Positions 19,045 through 27,753 of a DNA stretch of 41,902 bases are shown here, piece by piece. The stretch's first letter is position 1. The number at the start of each line of letters is the position of its first letter. Source of the DNA: an uncultured Bacteroidota bacterium (GTDB taxonomy: Bacteria; Bacteroidota; Bacteroidia; Chitinophagales; Chitinophagaceae). The notes under the pieces were generated by a model. The model worked only from the letters and a program-made list of their open reading frames with translations. It made no database searches and was not told the DNA's origin. A program made the translations under genes and the position numbers. The stretch covers positions 1 through 41,902 of the forward strand of contig CAIQUX010000287.1 of assembly GCA_903875055.1 (NCBI GenBank), in the 5' to 3' direction.

Positions 19045-20209
19045 GTCAATTGAAACGCTTGTATCGGAATATCTTCCGGAATTTATCAGCATCAGAGAAC
19101 ATATCCATTCACATCCAGAACTTTCTTTTCAGGAATATGAAACCGCAACGTTTGTTTCTGAAAAACTGACCTCATGGGGTATCGAACATACCACAGGTGT
19201 TGCAGGTACAGGCATTATTGCATTGATCAAGGGAAAGAATCCCGACGAACGCATTATTGCTCTTCGTGGTGACATGGATGCCTTGCCCATACAAGAGATA
19301 AATGAAGTGTCCTATGCATCGCAAAACGATGGTGTGATGCATGCCTGCGGACATGATGTGCATACCACCTGCCTTTTGGGTGCGGCTAAAATTTTGCAAC
19401 AAACAAAAGATAACTGGATAGGTACAATTAAATGCATTTTCCAGCCCGGCGAAGAGAAACATCCCGGCGGAGCCAGTTTGCTCATTAAGGAAGGCGTATT
19501 GGAAAATCCTACACCTCAAGCGATTTTCGCCCTTCATGTCTATCCTCATCTGCCTTATGGCAAAGTAGGTTTCCGCGAAGGGCAATACATGGCCAGTGCC
19601 GATGAAATTTACATCAAGGTCAAAGGCAAAGGAGGTCATGCCGCTTTGCCACATCAAACGGTTGATCCGATTCTCATTGCTGCTAATCTCTTGGTCAGTC
19701 TGCAACAGGTCATTTCAAGAAACTGCAATCCGTTGCAGCCATCAGTACTTTCATTCGGAAAAATTCAGGGAGGTAATGCCGGTAACGTGATACCCGGTGA
19801 AGTAAAAATCGAAGGCACTTTACGTTGCATGGATGAAGCATGGAGAGCCAAAGCACATGAAATAATCAAATCGCATACTATCGGTTTATGTCAGGCATTG
19901 GGTGGCGATGCGGATGTAGAGATTCCGATTGGATATCCTTCCTTATTCAATCATCCTGAAACCACCAGACGAGCCAGGCAGATTGCTGAAGAGACGTTGG
20001 GAACGGAACAGGTTGTTACACTCGACCTTAGAATGGCAGCAGAAGATTTCAGCTTTTATACCCATGTGGTTCCAGGTTGTTTTTTCAGGATAGGCACTTC
20101 ATTTGAAGATCGATTTACCTTTCCTGTTCACAATGCCCAGTTTGATATTTATCAGCAGGCTATCGGTATAGGCGTTCGTATGTTTTGTGAAATTGCGACT
20201 CAATTCTAA
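19031..20209 (+). CDS. M20-family amidohydrolase (N-acyl-L-amino-acid amidohydrolase)
   Basis: Cytoplasmic metal-dependent amidohydrolase of 392 aa, usual for the family, which cleaves N-acyl amino acids or similar conjugates. Visible metal and catalytic residues are Asp81-Asp83 in RGDMDALP, MHACGHDVH (Cys106, His104/His108), the Glu141-Glu142 pair in QPGEEKHPGG, and ALHVYPHLPYG. A lid domain begins near residue 190 (IKVKGKGGHAALPH). The ATG at 19031 lies inside the SPOR gene, giving a 14-base overlap. The 3' end overlaps the convergent DUF2490 gene by 4 bases. Substrate not readable. Confidence 0.92.
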   Translation: MSLNKSIETLVSEYLPEFISIREHIHSHPELSFQEYETATFVSEKLTSWGIEHTTGVAGTGIIALIKGKNPDERIIALRGDMDALPIQEINEVSYASQNDGVMHACGHDVHTTCLLGAAKILQQTKDNWIGTIKCIFQPGEEKHPGGASLLIKEGVLENPTPQAIFALHVYPHLPYGKVGFREGQYMASADEIYIKVKGKGGHAALPHQTVDPILIAANLLVSLQQVISRNCNPLQPSVLSFGKIQGGNAGNVIPGEVKIEGTLRCMDEAWRAKAHEIIKSHTIGLCQALGGDADVEIPIGYPSLFNHPETTRRARQIAEETLGTEQVVTLDLRMAAEDFSFYTHVVPGCFFRIGTSFEDRFTFPVHNAQFDIYQQAIGIGVRMFCEIATQF

Positions 20210-20934
20210 TTCTTCGCCTTAGGCTCTCGTTTCAAGCTCAAGGAATATTCAAGGCCGGTTATATATAAATTTTCTGGTGAGGATACATTCCACTCGTGTT
20301 GGATGAGGTAATACACACCACATTTAGACCTATCTGTCAATTCATAATCAAATCCGCCCTGATACCGTATGCGGTGCCAAGTGCCTTCGGATTCAATGCT
20401 CCTTGGATCATGAATCTGATAACGAAATTCAGTAGCAATATAGGTCCCTAGTTTTTCAGTGATTTTATAACTCAATTCAAACTTGCTTCTTGAATACCAT
20501 TCTGGCATAAAACCTGACATACTGGATAATAGATTTCGTCCTTCGACCTGCAATCGATGCCTGTATGAAAGTGTAAAATTCTTATACGGATATTTTATTG
20601 TTGCATCCCACATCAAACGATGCCTGAAACTGAAATTGTCGTTATCAAGATATTTATCAATCCAACGATACACGAGTGACGTCTTGAAGTATTTATTGGC
20701 TTTATATTCCACTCCCAGATTGGTGTAAAACAAATTAAGCCTGCTATAATTTTCCCGCAACCTGAGTTCCTCTGTAAAAAGCAAAGCAAATTTTTTATTC
20801 AATGCATAACTAATACTGAACGTATTCCAAGAACCGGCATCCGGATAAACCGGAGAATTATCACCTGCTTTGACTTCATCAGTCACACTAAAAAGAATCA
20901 CTGCAGTTAGGCAAATCAGTTTCCATTTGATCAT
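20206..20934 (-). CDS. DUF2490 outer-membrane beta-barrel protein
   Basis: The 242-aa protein has a signal peptide (about 1-23, ending VKA) followed by alternating amphipathic strands rich in aromatic residues (WNTFSISYALNKKFALLFTEELRLREN, YRWIDKYL, FSFRHRLMWDATIKY, LSYRHRLQVEGR) and the family pattern of DUF2490. This predicts a small outer-membrane barrel of unknown function. The start lies 5 bases after the upstream lipoprotein gene, so the two form an operon. Confidence 0.82.
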   Translation of the reverse strand: MIKWKLICLTAVILFSVTDEVKAGDNSPVYPDAGSWNTFSISYALNKKFALLFTEELRLRENYSRLNLFYTNLGVEYKANKYFKTSLVYRWIDKYLDNDNFSFRHRLMWDATIKYPYKNFTLSYRHRLQVEGRNLLSSMSGFMPEWYSRSKFELSYKITEKLGTYIATEFRYQIHDPRSIESEGTWHRIRYQGGFDYELTDRSKCGVYYLIQHEWNVSSPENLYITGLEYSLSLKREPKAKN

Positions 20935-20939
20935 ATCCT

Positions 20940-21338
20940 CTAGTTCTTAAAGGTGATGATGCTAAAATCAGGCAACTCGGCAGTTTCCTTTCTATCACTT
21001 ATTGTAACAGTCTGCAATACCACAGAATCAAGCTGATTATTCTGAAAGGTTTTACTGTACGTATAAACCGTGTATTTTCCTTTCCGCAAGTAAGGGAAGA
21101 CATACATTCCTTCGTTATCTGTATCCACATCATTACCTACACCATTCTGATCGCCATATTTGATGTAAACCTTTTGAGCGCCAAGATAACCTGAATCCTG
21201 AAGCACCAGTGAACTGTTATAGTTATGAGTATATACTTTTCCTTTAATTGTGGCCCTTCCCCCTGATCCTGGACCTTTGGTACAAGCGAAAAAGAATGAG
21301 ATAATCAGTACCGATAAAATAATGAATGTTTTTTGCAT
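20940..21338 (-). CDS. Lipoprotein with a carboxypeptidase-regulatory/transthyretin-like domain
   Basis: Starting at the ATG 21338 gives a 132-aa lipoprotein: MQKTFIILSVLIISFFFAC, with Cys as the lipidation site. The mature part reads ATIKGKVYTHNYNSS, then VDTDNEGMYVFPYLRKGKYTVYTYS, the pattern of a beta-sandwich found in Bacteroidota envelope proteins. The frame is open up to 21434, but the extra 32 residues would put the signal sequence inside the protein. A TACATTTA box (21355-21362, one mismatch) lies 16 bases before the chosen start. It is followed after 5 bases by the DUF2490 barrel gene, a likely functional partner in the outer membrane. Confidence 0.75.
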   Translation of the reverse strand: MQKTFIILSVLIISFFFACTKGPGSGGRATIKGKVYTHNYNSSLVLQDSGYLGAQKVYIKYGDQNGVGNDVDTDNEGMYVFPYLRKGKYTVYTYSKTFQNNQLDSVVLQTVTISDRKETAELPDFSIITFKN

Positions 21339-21430
21339 TGCTGGAATATTTTGATAAATGTACAACGAATCACGACATGTCAAAGCGATGGTCGAAACAA
21401 ATCGGCCAAGGCAAGTAAGAAAATGATCAA

Positions 21431-21697
21431 TCAATCTTGCTTCGTAAGATTATCCAGATCAGGACTTGCATTGACACGGCTCATAAAAGTACTCGTACCT
21501 TGCTTTTTCCAGATTCTTGTGGCCCAAATAATGCCTATGACAAGACCGCAAAGAGCAACAATCGATCCAAACAACATCCCTTTGGTTTCTCCTACTCCCT
21601 TCCAAATCAAAAATCCGGCAACACATCCTATGATGGTCGGAGAGGCCACTATCCTAAGCCAAAATAATATTTCGATAAAGTATTTTAAGATTTTCAT
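21431..21697 (-). CDS. Small inner-membrane protein of unknown function
   Basis: The 88-aa protein starts MKILKYFIEILFWLRI and has two predicted membrane helices (about 18-35 and 40-60), the second rich in Gly (GSIVALCGLVIGIIW), then a short polar tail. The frame extends to 21772, but a TACTTTTA -7-like box (21702-21709) just above the ATG at 21697 supports the shorter form. The helices resemble AtpZ/AtpI-like small proteins in outline only; no ATP synthase gene is near, so no function is assigned. Confidence 0.5.
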   Translation of the reverse strand: MKILKYFIEILFWLRIVASPTIIGCVAGFLIWKGVGETKGMLFGSIVALCGLVIGIIWATRIWKKQGTSTFMSRVNASPDLDNLTKQD

Positions 21698-21786
21698 TGA
21701 ATAAAAGTACAAAAAATTTACAATTATCAAGAATACGATGACTTTATAAACGCGAATATCAAGTACCTTCATTTTAAATTATATCC

Positions 21787-23049
21787 TTGAACACACCTTT
21801 AGCTGAACGATTACGACCTGCCGATTTAAATGAACTGATAGGCCAACAACATCTCACTGGTGAAGGAAGTATATTGCGTCAAGCGATTGAAAAAGGTAAG
21901 ATCCCCTCAATGATATTATGGGGACCGCCGGGTGTTGGCAAAACCACGATTGCCAATATCATAGCACATTCTTTAAAAGTACCTTTTTATACCTTGAGTG
22001 CCATCAGCAGCGGTGTGAAAGAAGTGAGAGATGTGATTGAAAAAGCAAAATCAGAAGAAGGCGTTATCTTATTTATTGATGAAATACATCGCTTCAACAA
22101 AGGCCAGCAAGATGCCTTGCTCGGTGCTGTCGAAAAGGGAATCATTACTCTCATCGGTGCTACCACAGAGAACCCTTCGTTTGAAGTCAATAGCGCCTTG
22201 CTCAGCCGTTGTCAGGTCTATGTATTGAAATCATTAGACCATGAAGACCTTAAGAAGTTAGTGCATCAAGCTGTACAATATGATGAGATATTAAAAGAAT
22301 ATTCCATTGAATTTGCCGAGTACGAAGCTCTGATCAATATCTCAGGTGGGGATGCAAGAAAATTATTGAACCTCCTTGAATTGGTCGTGACCTCTTTCAG
22401 TCAATCAGAGAAAATCATCATCACCGATGAAATGGTTTTCACTTGTGCGCAAAAACGTATAGCCTTGTACGATAAACAAGGAGAACAACATTATGATATT
22501 ATTTCAGCATTTATCAAGAGTATGCGAGGCAGTGATCCAAATGCAGCCGTATATTGGCTGGCCCGTATGATAGAAGGTGGTGAAGACGTGAAATTCATAG
22601 CTCGACGTATGTTGATATTTGCCAGTGAAGATATAGGGAATGCCAATCCAAATGCCTTATTGTTGGCTAATTCGACTTTCGATGCTGTCAGTAAGATCGG
22701 GTATCCGGAATCACGAATCATCTTGTCCCAATGTGCCGTGTATCTTGCCACTTCGGTGAAAAGCAACGCGAGTTATATGGCAATAGAAAAGGCACTTCAA
22801 TTAGTGAAACAAAAAGGCGATTTACCCGTACCGCTGCATATACGGAATGCACCGACCAAGCTCATGAAAAATCTGGATTACGGAAAAGAGTATCAATACG
22901 ACCACAACAGCGAACTGAATTTTGCAGGACAGGAATTCTTACCTGATGCTATCAAAAACACTGCGCTTTATGAACCGGGCAAAAATATACGGGAAGAAGA
23001 AATAAGAAAATTTCTGAAAGAACGATGGAAGGATAAATACAACTACTGA
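21787..23049 (+). CDS. rarA: Replication-associated recombination protein A (MgsA/RarA AAA ATPase)
   Basis: Clamp-loader-like AAA+ ATPase acting at stalled replication forks, 420 aa. The start NTPLAERLRPADLNELIGQ is the family signature. Walker A GPPGVGKT is at 46-53, Walker B LFIDEIHRF has Asp98-Glu99, and the sensor region reads TTENPSFEVNSALLSRC. The C-terminal part (SDPNAAVYWLARM, ASEDIGNANP) is the usual tetramerisation and MgsA region. The start codon must be TTG at 21787: the frame is closed by a TAA only four codons above with no ATG between. The stop is adjacent to the convergent lipoprotein stop at 23050. Confidence 0.95.
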   Translation: MNTPLAERLRPADLNELIGQQHLTGEGSILRQAIEKGKIPSMILWGPPGVGKTTIANIIAHSLKVPFYTLSAISSGVKEVRDVIEKAKSEEGVILFIDEIHRFNKGQQDALLGAVEKGIITLIGATTENPSFEVNSALLSRCQVYVLKSLDHEDLKKLVHQAVQYDEILKEYSIEFAEYEALINISGGDARKLLNLLELVVTSFSQSEKIIITDEMVFTCAQKRIALYDKQGEQHYDIISAFIKSMRGSDPNAAVYWLARMIEGGEDVKFIARRMLIFASEDIGNANPNALLLANSTFDAVSKIGYPESRIILSQCAVYLATSVKSNASYMAIEKALQLVKQKGDLPVPLHIRNAPTKLMKNLDYGKEYQYDHNSELNFAGQEFLPDAIKNTALYEPGKNIREEEIRKFLKERWKDKYNY

Positions 23050-23250
23050 TTACTTCAACGCACAGTTGCCTACAAACAGACTGTAATCATTACATACTGT
23101 AGTAGCGTCATTCTTACGCATCTTTTCCAGTTTCACATCAAAATTTTTGCTTGCATCTGTAAAGGTGCATGAGCAAGTGTATTGTTTAGAACAAGAACTG
23201 AAACCGATAACAGTCACGATGCAAACAAGCGAAAGGAAAACTTTTTTCAT
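23050..23250 (-). CDS. Small Cys-rich lipoprotein
   Basis: 66 aa from the ATG at 23250: MKKVFLSLVCIVTVIGFSSC, a clear lipoprotein signal with Cys at the lipobox, then a short mature part with further cysteines (YTCSC, TTVCND, VGNCALK). Three or four Cys in so short a chain suggest disulfides or metal binding. The frame is open to 23271, but a perfect -7 box at 23269-23276 shows that the ATG at 23250 is the real start. No known family recognised; similar short lipoproteins are common in Bacteroidota. Confidence 0.7.
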   Translation of the reverse strand: MKKVFLSLVCIVTVIGFSSCSKQYTCSCTFTDASKNFDVKLEKMRKNDATTVCNDYSLFVGNCALK

Positions 23251-23268
23251 TGTAGGAATTTTAAAAAC

Positions 23269-23276
23269 CAAATATA
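23269..23276 (-). promoter_or_regulatory. -7 promoter element (TATATTTG) of the small lipoprotein gene
   Basis: Exact TAnnTTTG match on the minus strand, 18 bases before the ATG at 23250. It decides between two possible starts, because the more distal one (23271) lies inside the box. Confidence 0.6.
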
Positions 23277-23403
23277 ATGCGATTCATGAGAAAACAAGTA
23301 TTTGAGCAGGAGTATTTGACTGAAGTCCATCGACAACTGAGCTAAGCTTACTCACAATACTTGGCTGACCAACGTTATCATCATAAGCCATTCTTTTCCT
23401 CTT

Positions 23404-25233
23404 CTAACTCAACACCTGCTGCATTTCTACCAACTTGTTATAAATACCTTGTTTCGAAATCAAGGCTGAATGGGTGCCACGTTCTTTGATTTCGCCTTGT
23501 TCAAGAACGATAATTTCATCGGCATTCTGTACCGTCGACAATCGATGAGCAATGATAATGGACGTCCTGTTTTGCATCAGATGATTGATCGCATCCTGCA
23601 CCATTCGCTCGCTGACCGTATCCAGCGACGACGTGGCCTCATCCAGTATGAGCACCGGCGGATTTTTAAAGATGGCCCGGGCAATAGTTACCCGTTGTTT
23701 CTCACCACCGCTCAGTTTGGTGCCCCGATCACCGGCTATAGCCTGATAACCTTCTTCCTTATTGATAATAAACTCATGGGCATTGGCAATCTTACCGGCG
23801 TGCTCTATGTCTTTCATAGCAGCGTTTTCAGCACCGAGACTAATATTGTTAGCAATGGTATCATTAAACAACACAGGTTCCTGCGAAACGATACCCATCA
23901 GTTTTCGTAATGCATCAATCTTGAAATCTTTTATATTGGTTCCATCAATCAAAATTTCACCCGAATTCACATCATGAAAACGGGGTATCAGATCGACGAG
24001 CGTACTTTTTCCTGCACCAGATGCCCCAACTATCGCAACAGTTTGTCCTTTCAGAATTTTCAGGTTTATATTCTTCAGTACATCCTTTCCTTCATACGAA
24101 AATGACACGTTCTTGAACTCGATACTTTCATTAAAAGATGAAATCTGTTTCGCATCATTCTTATCCACTATATTATTCTCGGCCTGCAATATCATGTTGA
24201 TCCTGTCAAGACTTGCCTTACCCTGATGAAGATTATAAAAGATCTGGCTCAATGCTTTCAGCGGATTGATCAGGAAATAGAACATGGAGATGAACACGAT
24301 AAAAGTACCAGGTTCAAGCTGTGACGGTGTGCTCAAGGCCATATTGCCTCCAAACCAGATAATGACACTTAATATAGAAATACCAAGAAATTCAGACATC
24401 GGTGACGCCAATTCTCTTCGAGCTGCTATATGATTATTCAGATTGAAGAGATGCTTGTTCTCGAACTCAAAGGCATCGTTCCGGTTTTTTTCTGCACGAA
24501 ACGCTTTTACTATCCGCAATCCACCCAAAGTTTCTTCTATGATGGAAAGCATGTTGCCGAGTTTCTCCTGTGTGGTTTTTGTATTTTTTTTCAGGCTTTT
24601 GGATATCCTACCAATCACAAGACCGGCAATCGGAAGCAGCACCAAAAGGAATAAAAACAACTTGTCACTGATCATGAACAAGACCACAAAATAGAAAATG
24701 ACCGTAATCGGTGTACTGAATAACAACTCCATAAGACTGGTGATTGATTGCTCTACAGCCGTCACATCATTGGTCATACGCGACATGATATCGCCCTTGC
24801 GCTCGTTGGTAAAAAAGCCTACCGGCAATTGGATGATTTTCGAGAACAGTTCTCTTCTGATCCGTAAAATGATACCATTCCGCAACGGATTCAGGATGTA
24901 CTTCGAAATATAAAGGAACAGGTTTTTTAGAAAGGTCGCAATCACCACCACGATACAGATAAAAATCAATCCATACACCTTATCATCACCATGTTGATGA
25001 ATGAAATCTGATAACAGAAATTTGAAATAATCGCCAACGCCTTCCTTACTCAGATGGAATCCCGGGTTGCTCGTTAAGGCGCTTTCCTTGCTGAACAACA
25101 TATTCAGGAAAGGACTGATCATACCCACCGTGAGCGTTGAGAAAATGACAGACAATAAATTCGATAACATGTAGGCTACAACGTAACTCCATTTGTCTTT
25201 GAGATAGGGTAAAATACTTCGGATAGCTCTCAT
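23404..25233 (-). CDS. MsbA-like ABC exporter (fused permease and ATPase)
   Basis: The 609-aa half-transporter has a six-helix membrane domain (about 15-330) with the family segment ERKGDIMSRMTNDV near 163-177, and a C-terminal ATPase domain with Walker A VGASGAGKST near 402-411, signature LSGGEKQR near 506, Walker B VLILDEATSSLD near 525-536 and the switch His in IIIAHRLST. It would work as a dimer in the inner membrane; lipid or lipid A export is the usual role of such stand-alone genes, but drug export cannot be excluded. It is divergent from rbfA across a 39-base gap. Confidence 0.9.
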   Translation of the reverse strand: MRAIRSILPYLKDKWSYVVAYMLSNLLSVIFSTLTVGMISPFLNMLFSKESALTSNPGFHLSKEGVGDYFKFLLSDFIHQHGDDKVYGLIFICIVVVIATFLKNLFLYISKYILNPLRNGIILRIRRELFSKIIQLPVGFFTNERKGDIMSRMTNDVTAVEQSITSLMELLFSTPITVIFYFVVLFMISDKLFLFLLVLLPIAGLVIGRISKSLKKNTKTTQEKLGNMLSIIEETLGGLRIVKAFRAEKNRNDAFEFENKHLFNLNNHIAARRELASPMSEFLGISILSVIIWFGGNMALSTPSQLEPGTFIVFISMFYFLINPLKALSQIFYNLHQGKASLDRINMILQAENNIVDKNDAKQISSFNESIEFKNVSFSYEGKDVLKNINLKILKGQTVAIVGASGAGKSTLVDLIPRFHDVNSGEILIDGTNIKDFKIDALRKLMGIVSQEPVLFNDTIANNISLGAENAAMKDIEHAGKIANAHEFIINKEEGYQAIAGDRGTKLSGGEKQRVTIARAIFKNPPVLILDEATSSLDTVSERMVQDAINHLMQNRTSIIIAHRLSTVQNADEIIVLEQGEIKERGTHSALISKQGIYNKLVEMQQVLS

Positions 25234-25247
25234 TCAGATATAAAAAC

Positions 25248-25257
25248 GTAAATTTAC
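25248..25257. promoter_or_regulatory. Palindromic candidate -7 box shared by two divergent genes
   Basis: GTAAATTTAC is a perfect 10-base palindrome in the 39-base gap between the exporter start (25233) and the rbfA start (25273). TAAATTTA is one base off TAnnTTTG on both strands, and its distance to each start codon is about 15 bases. It may serve as the -7 region in both directions. Inference from sequence only. Confidence 0.35.
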
Positions 25258-25272
25258 TGCTTTAATTTTTAG

Positions 25273-25641
25273 ATGATGGAAGAAAGTAAACGCCAAAAAC
25301 AAATCGGCAACGTAATTCAGAAAGAGATGAGTGATATTTTTCAACGCGAAGGATTGAACATCATGCACAACAGCATGATCTCGATTTCGAAGGTGAAAGT
25401 GACACCCGATCTGATGGAAGCCCGTATCTACCTTAGTTTCTTCCAGGTCGAAGATCCTGAAAAAATGTTGCAGCATATCAAAGATCGGGATTGGGAGCTT
25501 CGCAAACATCTTGCTGCCCGAATCAAAAATCAGGTACGCAAAATACCTGTCCTTCAATATTATCTCGATGATACGCTCGAGTATGTCTTCAAAATGGAAG
25601 AAGTCTTCAAGCATCTCAATATTCCGAAGGAAGAGGAATAA
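25273..25641 (+). CDS. rbfA: Ribosome-binding factor A
   Basis: Small KH-domain protein needed for maturation of the 16S rRNA 5' end and for growth in the cold; it binds the 30S subunit. The 122 aa show the family pattern: RQKQIGNVIQKEMSDIF, ISISKVKVTPDLMEARIYLSFF, then IRNQV/RKIP-like segment RIKNQVRKIPVLQYYLDDTLEY. Two ATGs occur in a row (25273, 25276), and either can start the protein. Confidence 0.93.
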   Translation: MMEESKRQKQIGNVIQKEMSDIFQREGLNIMHNSMISISKVKVTPDLMEARIYLSFFQVEDPEKMLQHIKDRDWELRKHLAARIKNQVRKIPVLQYYLDDTLEYVFKMEEVFKHLNIPKEEE

Positions 25642-25693
25642 CAGAATGATCCTTGCCGATATTGATTAATTCAGCAGCACTAATCCTTTCAAG

Positions 25694-27370
25694 TCAGTTT
25701 ATTTTTTTTGATTTCAGGAATATTTCAAATTCCTGTAACGACAAACTGCTCAGATTATTCTTTGCTGTCATCATGCCTTTTTGTGCAGAAAATACTCCAT
25801 AACCAACATCGTCGATACCGTCTATGCTATGCGCATCAGGGTTGATAGAAAGCATCACTCCTTGTTTGACTGCATATCGTATCCAACGCCAGTCAAGATC
25901 AAGACGCCGAGGGTTGGCATTGATTTCAATCACAACATGGTGTTCCTTGCACGCATCGATAATTTTCGCGTGATCAATCGGATATTCTTTTCGGCTCAAC
26001 AACAATCGGCCTGTAGGATGACCTAATATACGAGTATACGGATTCGTAATGGCACCCATCAAACGCATCATAGCTTTCTCCTCGGTCATTTTGAGATTCT
26101 GATGAATCGACGTGATCACTAAATCAAAGGAAGCCAGCACGGCGTCTTCATAATCCAATCGTCCGTCACCGAGTATGTCACATTCAATACTTTTAAAAAT
26201 CTTAAATGGATAGAGTTTGTCATTCAATCTGTCTATCTCCTCTTGTTGCTGCCTGATGCGGTCCACACTCAATCCGTTGGCATAAAATGAAGTCACCGAA
26301 TGATCACTCATCACCAGATATTCATATCCTTTTTCGATACAGGCCTTTGCCATTTCTTCGATCGAAAATAGTCCGTCACTCCAGGTGCTATGATTATGAA
26401 TAATGCCTTTGATGTCGGAAACCTGAATCAAATCCGGTATCGCATGCGCTTTGGCTAATTCAATGACCGAAGCATCTTCACGCAGACAAGGTGCTATGAA
26501 TTGTATGCCAGCGGCTTCAAAAAACTGATCGTCACCGGTAGCTTCGTTGTTGTAATCTATATCCGGGAATTGTGTGTCGAATGCATCATTGAATTCAGCT
26601 GTTCCGCTTGTAAAAAAAAGAAGTTGCGGCAGATTTTCCTCATCACAACTATATATTGTGATATATATACAACCTTGAAATTTAAAGTGCAGCACATCAT
26701 CCTCTTCACGTTCCAAACTGAAATGTTCGTTAGCCGACAAAGCCTCAAGTATCATTTCTACCGGTGAAAGAATCAAAAACTCAAGCTCGTCAATGATATC
26801 GCATTGACGTCTGAAAGCACCTGTGATGAAGACCCAATCGACTGAAAAAAGTCGTTTGAAAAACTGGTCCAATTGCTTCGCGATGGGTGCGATAGCGGCA
26901 TACAAATAACGTTCCTGATTGCTGAAATAAAACTCCAGTGCCTCCTTAATGCTTTGTTGCGACTTGGCACCGAAGCCTTTATAATTGACTAATCTGTTTT
27001 CGTTACAGGCATATAATAATTCGCCAGGCGATTCGACACCCAACTCTTTCCAGATGGTAGAAATTTTCTTAGGACCGATTCCTTTGATCTTTAGCAAATC
27101 AAGAATACCCTCCGGTGTTTTTTCGATCAGTTCATTCAGCTGAGACAGTTCACCAGTGTCGAGCAATTCAATGATTTTCTTTGCTACACTTTCACCCACA
27201 CCTTTCTGCGAAGCGATATCAGTTCTGGGAAGTTCCGACAATTCTTTCGGTAATCGATCGATCTGGAATGCTGCAGTTGCATATGATTTTGATTTGAAAC
27301 TGTTTTCATCATGTATGTCCATAAGTTTGGACAATAATGAAAACACATCTGAGATGTCGCTATTGGTCAT
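25694..27370 (-). CDS. polX: PolX-family protein with decayed polymerase site and intact PHP phosphoesterase domain
   Basis: 558 aa in the PolX order: an 8-kDa-like HhH domain (GVGESVAKKI), a second HhH (IKGIGPKKI), a polymerase palm (ITGAFRRQCDIIDELEF) and a C-terminal PHP domain from about residue 320. The PHP domain keeps its metal ligands: HNHSTWSDG (His325, His327), MSDHS, a Glu in SIECDIL, ITSIHQN, GHPTGR and NPDAH. In the palm the usual catalytic GDxD is DELE (194-197), so both aspartates are replaced by Glu, and the normal TGS/Lys region reads FFTSGTAEFN. Polymerase activity is therefore doubtful, while 3'-5' exonuclease or phosphoesterase action is likely. Its ATG abuts the zapA stop, so it sits in the zapA operon. 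Confidence 0.88.
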   Translation of the reverse strand: MTNSDISDVFSLLSKLMDIHDENSFKSKSYATAAFQIDRLPKELSELPRTDIASQKGVGESVAKKIIELLDTGELSQLNELIEKTPEGILDLLKIKGIGPKKISTIWKELGVESPGELLYACNENRLVNYKGFGAKSQQSIKEALEFYFSNQERYLYAAIAPIAKQLDQFFKRLFSVDWVFITGAFRRQCDIIDELEFLILSPVEMILEALSANEHFSLEREEDDVLHFKFQGCIYITIYSCDEENLPQLLFFTSGTAEFNDAFDTQFPDIDYNNEATGDDQFFEAAGIQFIAPCLREDASVIELAKAHAIPDLIQVSDIKGIIHNHSTWSDGLFSIEEMAKACIEKGYEYLVMSDHSVTSFYANGLSVDRIRQQQEEIDRLNDKLYPFKIFKSIECDILGDGRLDYEDAVLASFDLVITSIHQNLKMTEEKAMMRLMGAITNPYTRILGHPTGRLLLSRKEYPIDHAKIIDACKEHHVVIEINANPRRLDLDWRWIRYAVKQGVMLSINPDAHSIDGIDDVGYGVFSAQKGMMTAKNNLSSLSLQEFEIFLKSKKIN

Positions 27371-27649
27371 TTAGTCTAAAAGATTGTTGATTGCGCCCAA
27401 CTGTTTTAAAATTTCGTCTGTATCCACACTGACCACATTACTTTCTTCTTTGATCGACGTGATATGATCAATCAATGTCATGGCCATATAATCGTGGTCA
27501 TCCCGTCCAGGAAAATTCTTTTTCAGTTCGATCATCTTATCATTGATACCGGTCATGATGGTTCTGACTTTGGCCTCATTCTCAGCCGCTACTTTGATAC
27601 GGTATACGCGGTTACAAAGTTTAATGGAAATGGATACTTGCTCGCTCAT
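27371..27649 (-). CDS. zapA: Cell division protein ZapA
   Basis: 92-aa FtsZ-associated protein that bundles FtsZ filaments at the division ring. The N-terminal beta-strand part reads ISIKLCNRVYRIKV and AENEAKVRTIMTGINDKM; the rest is a long helix likely to form a coiled coil. The gene is followed with no gap by polX. A perfect -7 box ends only four bases before the ATG, so the message is probably leaderless. Confidence 0.85.
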   Translation of the reverse strand: MSEQVSISIKLCNRVYRIKVAAENEAKVRTIMTGINDKMIELKKNFPGRDDHDYMAMTLIDHITSIKEESNVVSVDTDEILKQLGAINNLLD

Positions 27650-27653
27650 AAAT

Positions 27654-27661
27654 CAAATGTA
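27654..27661 (-). promoter_or_regulatory. -7 promoter element (TACATTTG) abutting the zapA start
   Basis: Exact TAnnTTTG match on the minus strand. Its last base is at 27654 and the ATG begins at 27649, leaving four bases between them and no room for a leader. Confidence 0.6.
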
Positions 27662-27753
27662 CAACGAGACCTCATTATTTGAACCTAAGAATTCCTTATT
27701 TCTATTAAGTGACCTTTCTGAAGCTGTAACGACACATCAAATTCCATTCTGGT

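Noticed and set aside
19172-19705. Minus-strand ORF of 177 codons inside the M20 peptidase gene
   Set aside because: The plus-strand frame has all catalytic motifs of the M20 family; the opposite frame is a shadow.
25234-25614. Minus-strand ORF of 126 codons over rbfA
   Set aside because: rbfA on the plus strand is recognised from end to end; this is its shadow.
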